NCBI GenBank assembly: GCA_903897155.1
Contig: CAIUAO010000075.1
Location: 1-8,040, forward strand
Length of the DNA: 8,040 nt
Source of the DNA: an uncultured Actinomycetes bacterium
GTDB taxonomy: Bacteria; Actinomycetota; Actinomycetes; Nanopelagicales; Nanopelagicaceae
Direction of reading: 5' to 3'
Shown: positions 6,449 to 8,040 of the stretch, piece after piece
How the letters are laid out: the number at the start of each line of letters is the position of its first letter
Numbering within the stretch: the stretch's first letter is position 1
The notes under the pieces: model-generated
What the model saw: only the letters and a program-made list of their open reading frames with translations
Told to the model about the DNA's origin: nothing
Databases searched by the model: none
Translations under genes and position numbers: made by a program

Positions 6449-7217
6449 GATCGTCCTTCATGCCTTCTGCGATCGACTTCATGCGAGCGATCTTGTAGAT
6501 GGTTAGACCAAATACGCACTTTGCAAGTACGTCTGCAATCGTGTAACCGATCTGACGATCAGTAAACAAGTTAGCAATTTGGCTCATTGAAGGGTTCTTT
6601 ACCAACACCGGAATGAGGTAAGAGATTGGATAAACTCCCCATGTAGCGATCAAAAGAAGACGCAAGCGGCCCACGGTCGCTGCTACGCCTGCTGGTTGAC
6701 GCTCTAGTGACTTTCCTAGTTCTACGAATAGTACGTAGAGGATGTATAGGAATGGAATTGTTGAAAGAATTCCCCAGAGTACTTTTGTTCCATTGTTGCT
6801 TGAGATTTCACCAGGGTAACCCAAGATGATCATCGCTGCTGATGCAGGAACCAAGCGGAAGATAAGTGACTTTGAAGCTTCTTTTGCAAGTGCAAGTACT
6901 GCAATAACTTCAACAAGAAGTAGAGGAACAGTAAGGATCCAGTCAACATAGCGGTATGCCTCGTTGAATGCGCCTTGCTGTGTGCCGATTGTTACAGCAC
7001 CCTTCATTGATGAATCATTAAATGAGTTGAAAATACGGAAATAGTGATATCCAGCGATGAATGTCACCATTGAAGACATAACTAGCGCGTTGCGATATTT
7101 CGCAGCTACGCGTGACTGCGACACAAGTGTGAACACTGTGCAGGCAATCATTGAGATAAGACCAAAGGAGAAGATGTTATACAGCGAGCTCCATTGGTTA
7201 TTTGATAGTTGTAGCAT
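6444..7217 (-). CDS. actR: Actinorhodopsin, light-driven outward proton pump
   Basis: A seven-helix microbial rhodopsin of 257 residues in the cytoplasmic membrane. Helices fall near 10-32, 42-65, 86-110, 118-135, 146-168, 183-207 and 222-246. Helix C reads RYVDWILTVPLLLVE: Asp92 is the counterion/proton acceptor, Thr96 and Glu103 complete the DTE pattern of H+ pumps, with Glu103 as proton donor. His58 in GYHYFR matches the proteorhodopsin His75 that pairs with the acceptor. Lys233 in IADVLAKCVFG binds retinal, with Asp229 four residues before it. TWGVYPISY (192-200) is the helix F retinal-pocket motif. Leu100, the colour-tuning position (Asp92+8), predicts green absorption. Gly149 (Asp92+57, same spacing as Gly178 in Gloeobacter rhodopsin) may open a carotenoid-binding window. 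The overall sequence is closest to the actinorhodopsin/xanthorhodopsin group. The start has CGGAGG nine bases upstream. It is monocistronic, bounded by its own leader and terminator. Confidence 0.95.
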   Translation of the reverse strand: MLQLSNNQWSSLYNIFSFGLISMIACTVFTLVSQSRVAAKYRNALVMSSMVTFIAGYHYFRIFNSFNDSSMKGAVTIGTQQGAFNEAYRYVDWILTVPLLLVEVIAVLALAKEASKSLIFRLVPASAAMIILGYPGEISSNNGTKVLWGILSTIPFLYILYVLFVELGKSLERQPAGVAATVGRLRLLLIATWGVYPISYLIPVLVKNPSMSQIANLFTDRQIGYTIADVLAKCVFGLTIYKIARMKSIAEGMKDDH

Positions 7218-7226
7218 CTAAATGGG

Positions 7227-7232
7227 CCTCCG
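7227..7232 (-). promoter_or_regulatory. Ribosome-binding site of the rhodopsin gene, possibly masked by a hairpin
   Basis: CGGAGG on the minus strand lies nine bases before the ATG at 7217. GAGG (7230-7227) can pair with CCTC (7237-7234) around an ACG loop, so the site may be partly hidden. This contrasts with the Shine-Dalgarno-free starts of katG and blh. Confidence 0.65.
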
Positions 7233-7236
7233 TGAG

Positions 7237-7252
7237 GGCTAGTTAGCTAGCC
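7237..7252 (-). repeat. Hairpin in the rhodopsin 5' leader
   Basis: GGCTAG and CTAGCC (7252-7247 and 7242-7237 on the minus strand) form a perfect six-pair stem with a four-base loop, just upstream of the Shine-Dalgarno. A second GGAGG lies at the 5' edge of the stem. It may stabilise the mRNA or tune translation; this is inference. Confidence 0.55.
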
Positions 7253-7274
7253 TCCTTTTGGAGACCAGTTCCAG

Positions 7275-7312
7275 AGCGGTGAGGCCACATGGGGAATGTG
7301 ACACACCTCGCT
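7275..7312 (-). repeat. Imperfect long hairpin in the rhodopsin upstream region
   Basis: CACAT (7286-7290) and ATGTG (7296-7300) are exact complements around five bases. Outside them AGG (7282-7284) can pair with CCT (7306-7308), and AGCG (7275-7278) with CGCT (7309-7312), leaving small asymmetric loops. If transcription of the rhodopsin gene starts further out, this would be part of a folded leader; otherwise it may be an operator. Confidence 0.35.
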
Positions 7313-7423
7313 GTGAATGAGTAAATAATCCGATAGGTGCGAAGGGTTTGCAACCTGAAACACGGATTTTCCTCAAGAATCCCTCAGATTTGAATCCTGG
7401 AAATCGGACATTTCAGGCGCTGA

Positions 7424-7876
7424 ATGAATTGGCAATCTAGACTCCACTCCATGCCAATTGGATGGATCGCCCCCACAGATGATGAGATCGCTTCTATTTT
7501 GCAGAGTTCAAAGAACGTTGCAATTGTGGGCGCATCAGATGATCCTCATCGGCCAGTCTATGGCGTGACCGAGTGGCTACTTGATCATTCGCATTTCAAC
7601 CTCTTCTTCGTTAATCCAAGGATTACTACCCTCTTCGGATTTCCTGTCTATCGCTCATTGGCAGAGGTGCCAGAGTGGGTGGATATCGTCGATGTATTTA
7701 GGAATGTTGCAGATATGCCCGTAGTACTTGATGAATCAATTGCCGTGAAAGCAAAGACCATGTGGATGCAACTTGGGCTTGTTGATGATGCAACTGCAAG
7801 CCGGGGCGTGCAGGCAGGGCTGAAGGTTGTTCAAGACCGCTGCATAAAAGTTGATTACGAACGATTTATCAAATAA
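7424..7876 (+). CDS. CoA-binding domain protein (YccU-like, CoA_binding_2 family)
   Basis: A 150-residue cytoplasmic protein with a single Rossmann-type CoA-binding domain like the N-terminal part of succinyl-CoA synthetase alpha. Visible features are the first strand and nucleotide loop VAIVGASDDPHRPVYGV (32-48), FFVNPR (61-66), GFPVYRSLAEVP (72-83), VDIVDVFR (86-93), KTMWMQLGL (111-119) and VVQDRC (135-140), a pattern typical of this family. Its biological role is not established. The ATG at 7424 has only a weak AGG six bases upstream. The in-frame ATG at 7451 has TAGACT ending seven bases before it (leaderless geometry) and gives a start just before PTDDEIASIL, where the family usually begins, so the true protein may be nine residues shorter. 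It is divergent from the rhodopsin gene, and its stop directly abuts that of msrB. Confidence 0.85.
   Translation: MNWQSRLHSMPIGWIAPTDDEIASILQSSKNVAIVGASDDPHRPVYGVTEWLLDHSHFNLFFVNPRITTLFGFPVYRSLAEVPEWVDIVDVFRNVADMPVVLDESIAVKAKTMWMQLGLVDDATASRGVQAGLKVVQDRCIKVDYERFIK
7438..7443 (+). promoter_or_regulatory. Possible -10 element for a leaderless start at 7451
   Basis: TAGACT, seven bases, then ATG at 7451. It lies inside the longer reading frame starting at 7424, so it is informative only if the shorter start is the real one. Confidence 0.35.
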
Positions 7877-7882
7877 TTATTT
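7871..7882. repeat. Twelve-base palindrome covering two abutting stop codons
   Basis: AAATAATTATTT is its own reverse complement and contains the stop of the CoA-binding protein gene (7874-7876) and that of msrB (7879-7877). Part of the symmetry follows from TAA meeting TTA. Confidence 0.5.
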
Positions 7883-8040
7883 AGGTTGAAGAACTAAAGC
7901 CACAGAGTTAATGCACCAGCGTTGATCTGTCGGAACGCCATAACCTTCACCCTCAAAAACATGCCCTAAGTGAGAGCCGCAGTTAGCGCAGCGAACTTCA
8001 GTCCGTACCCGTGGTGAAAGTGAGTGATCTTCAATGAGCA
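7877..8040 (-). CDS. msrB: Peptide-methionine (R)-S-oxide reductase MsrB, C-terminal part
   Basis: Translating the minus strand from the window edge gives 53 complete residues and a TAA at 7879-7877. MsrB reduces methionine-R-sulfoxide in proteins, usually with thioredoxin. The fragment contains RCANCGSHLGHVF, the second CxxC of the structural zinc site with the conserved HLGHVF, and RWCINSVAL, whose Cys is the catalytic residue of the R-[YFW]-C-[IV]-N motif. The C-terminus ends normally soon after. The N-terminal two thirds, including the first zinc CxxC, lie beyond base 8040. It was too short for a routine open-reading-frame listing but is clear by motif. It is convergent with the CoA-binding protein gene with no gap. 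Confidence 0.93.
   Translation of the reverse strand, partial: LIEDHSLSPRVRTEVRCANCGSHLGHVFEGEGYGVPTDQRWCINSVALVLQPK

Larger units (their letters stand above)
7218..7423. promoter_or_regulatory. Non-coding divergent region between rhodopsin and CoA-binding protein genes
   Basis: About 206 bases without a credible gene, by far the longest intact non-coding stretch here. It holds the rhodopsin Shine-Dalgarno and hairpins, and an exact seven-base inverted repeat CCTGAAA (7354-7360) / TTTCAGG (7411-7417) enclosing GAATCC twice (7377-7382 and 7392-7397). On the minus strand TTGCAA (7352-7347) is a possible -35 for the rhodopsin gene, with AT-rich bases about 7323-7331 where a -10 could lie. I cannot fix the promoter precisely. 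Confidence 0.5.

Noticed and set aside
6444..7217. Sodium pump, chloride pump or sensory rhodopsin
   Set aside because: Helix C has Asp-Thr-Glu at the three key positions, the H+ pump pattern, not NDQ or NTQ/TSA, and there is no transducer gene nearby.
1..8040. CRISPR array, tRNA, rRNA, insertion sequence or toxin-antitoxin/defence genes
   Set aside because: I found no regularly spaced repeats, cloverleaf-like sequences, transposase motifs or defence-type proteins on either strand.

Overview
The window looks like part of a small, AT-leaning, streamlined genome of a planktonic actinobacterium. The best guess is a freshwater acI / Nanopelagicales lineage. That assignment is an inference from an actinorhodopsin-type proton pump, a heterodimeric CrtYc/CrtYd lycopene cyclase, moderate to low GC, and very tight gene packing with convergent neighbours that touch or overlap. 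The first ~320 bases do not belong to that genome. They are GC-rich and encode part of a GMC oxidoreductase of proteobacterial appearance, and they break off in mid-gene exactly where a katG reading frame on the other strand also breaks off. I read this as a chimeric join (clone or assembly), not as biology.

Layout. 1-~322: internal piece of a GMC flavoprotein (+). ~323-637: first 105 codons of catalase-peroxidase KatG (-). 762-4491: a probable two-gene operon (+), a polytopic membrane protein with an internal duplication followed by a 900-residue FAD / 4Fe-4S D-lactate dehydrogenase of the Dld-II type. 4484-7217: the retinal-light block, with blh (-), crtYc-crtYd (+), a small membrane protein (-), a strong hairpin terminator, and the actinorhodopsin gene (-). 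7218-7423: a ~200-base non-coding leader/promoter region with several inverted repeats. 7424-7876: a CoA-binding-fold protein (+). 7877-8040: the C-terminal end of MsrB (-), running off the window.

How the genes work together. CrtYc and CrtYd together should cyclise lycopene to beta-carotene, Blh should cleave beta-carotene to two retinals, and the rhodopsin binds retinal through Lys233 to make a light-driven outward H+ pump (Asp92/Thr96/Glu103, with Leu100 predicting green absorption). A glycine at residue 149 may leave room for a carotenoid antenna. The last two steps of chromophore synthesis and the apoprotein thus lie within about 2.7 kb. The Dld-type enzyme feeds electrons from a 2-hydroxyacid into respiration. 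KatG and MsrB belong to oxidative-stress defence.

The less obvious signals are regulatory. Four genes carry a TAGNNT hexamer 6-7 bases before the start codon, the geometry expected for leaderless transcripts. The rhodopsin gene instead has a long, potentially folded leader with a Shine-Dalgarno sequence. All three convergent gene pairs have no intergenic space and carry an inverted repeat over their stop codons. I see no CRISPR array, tRNA, rRNA or insertion sequence, and no clearly new multi-gene system.
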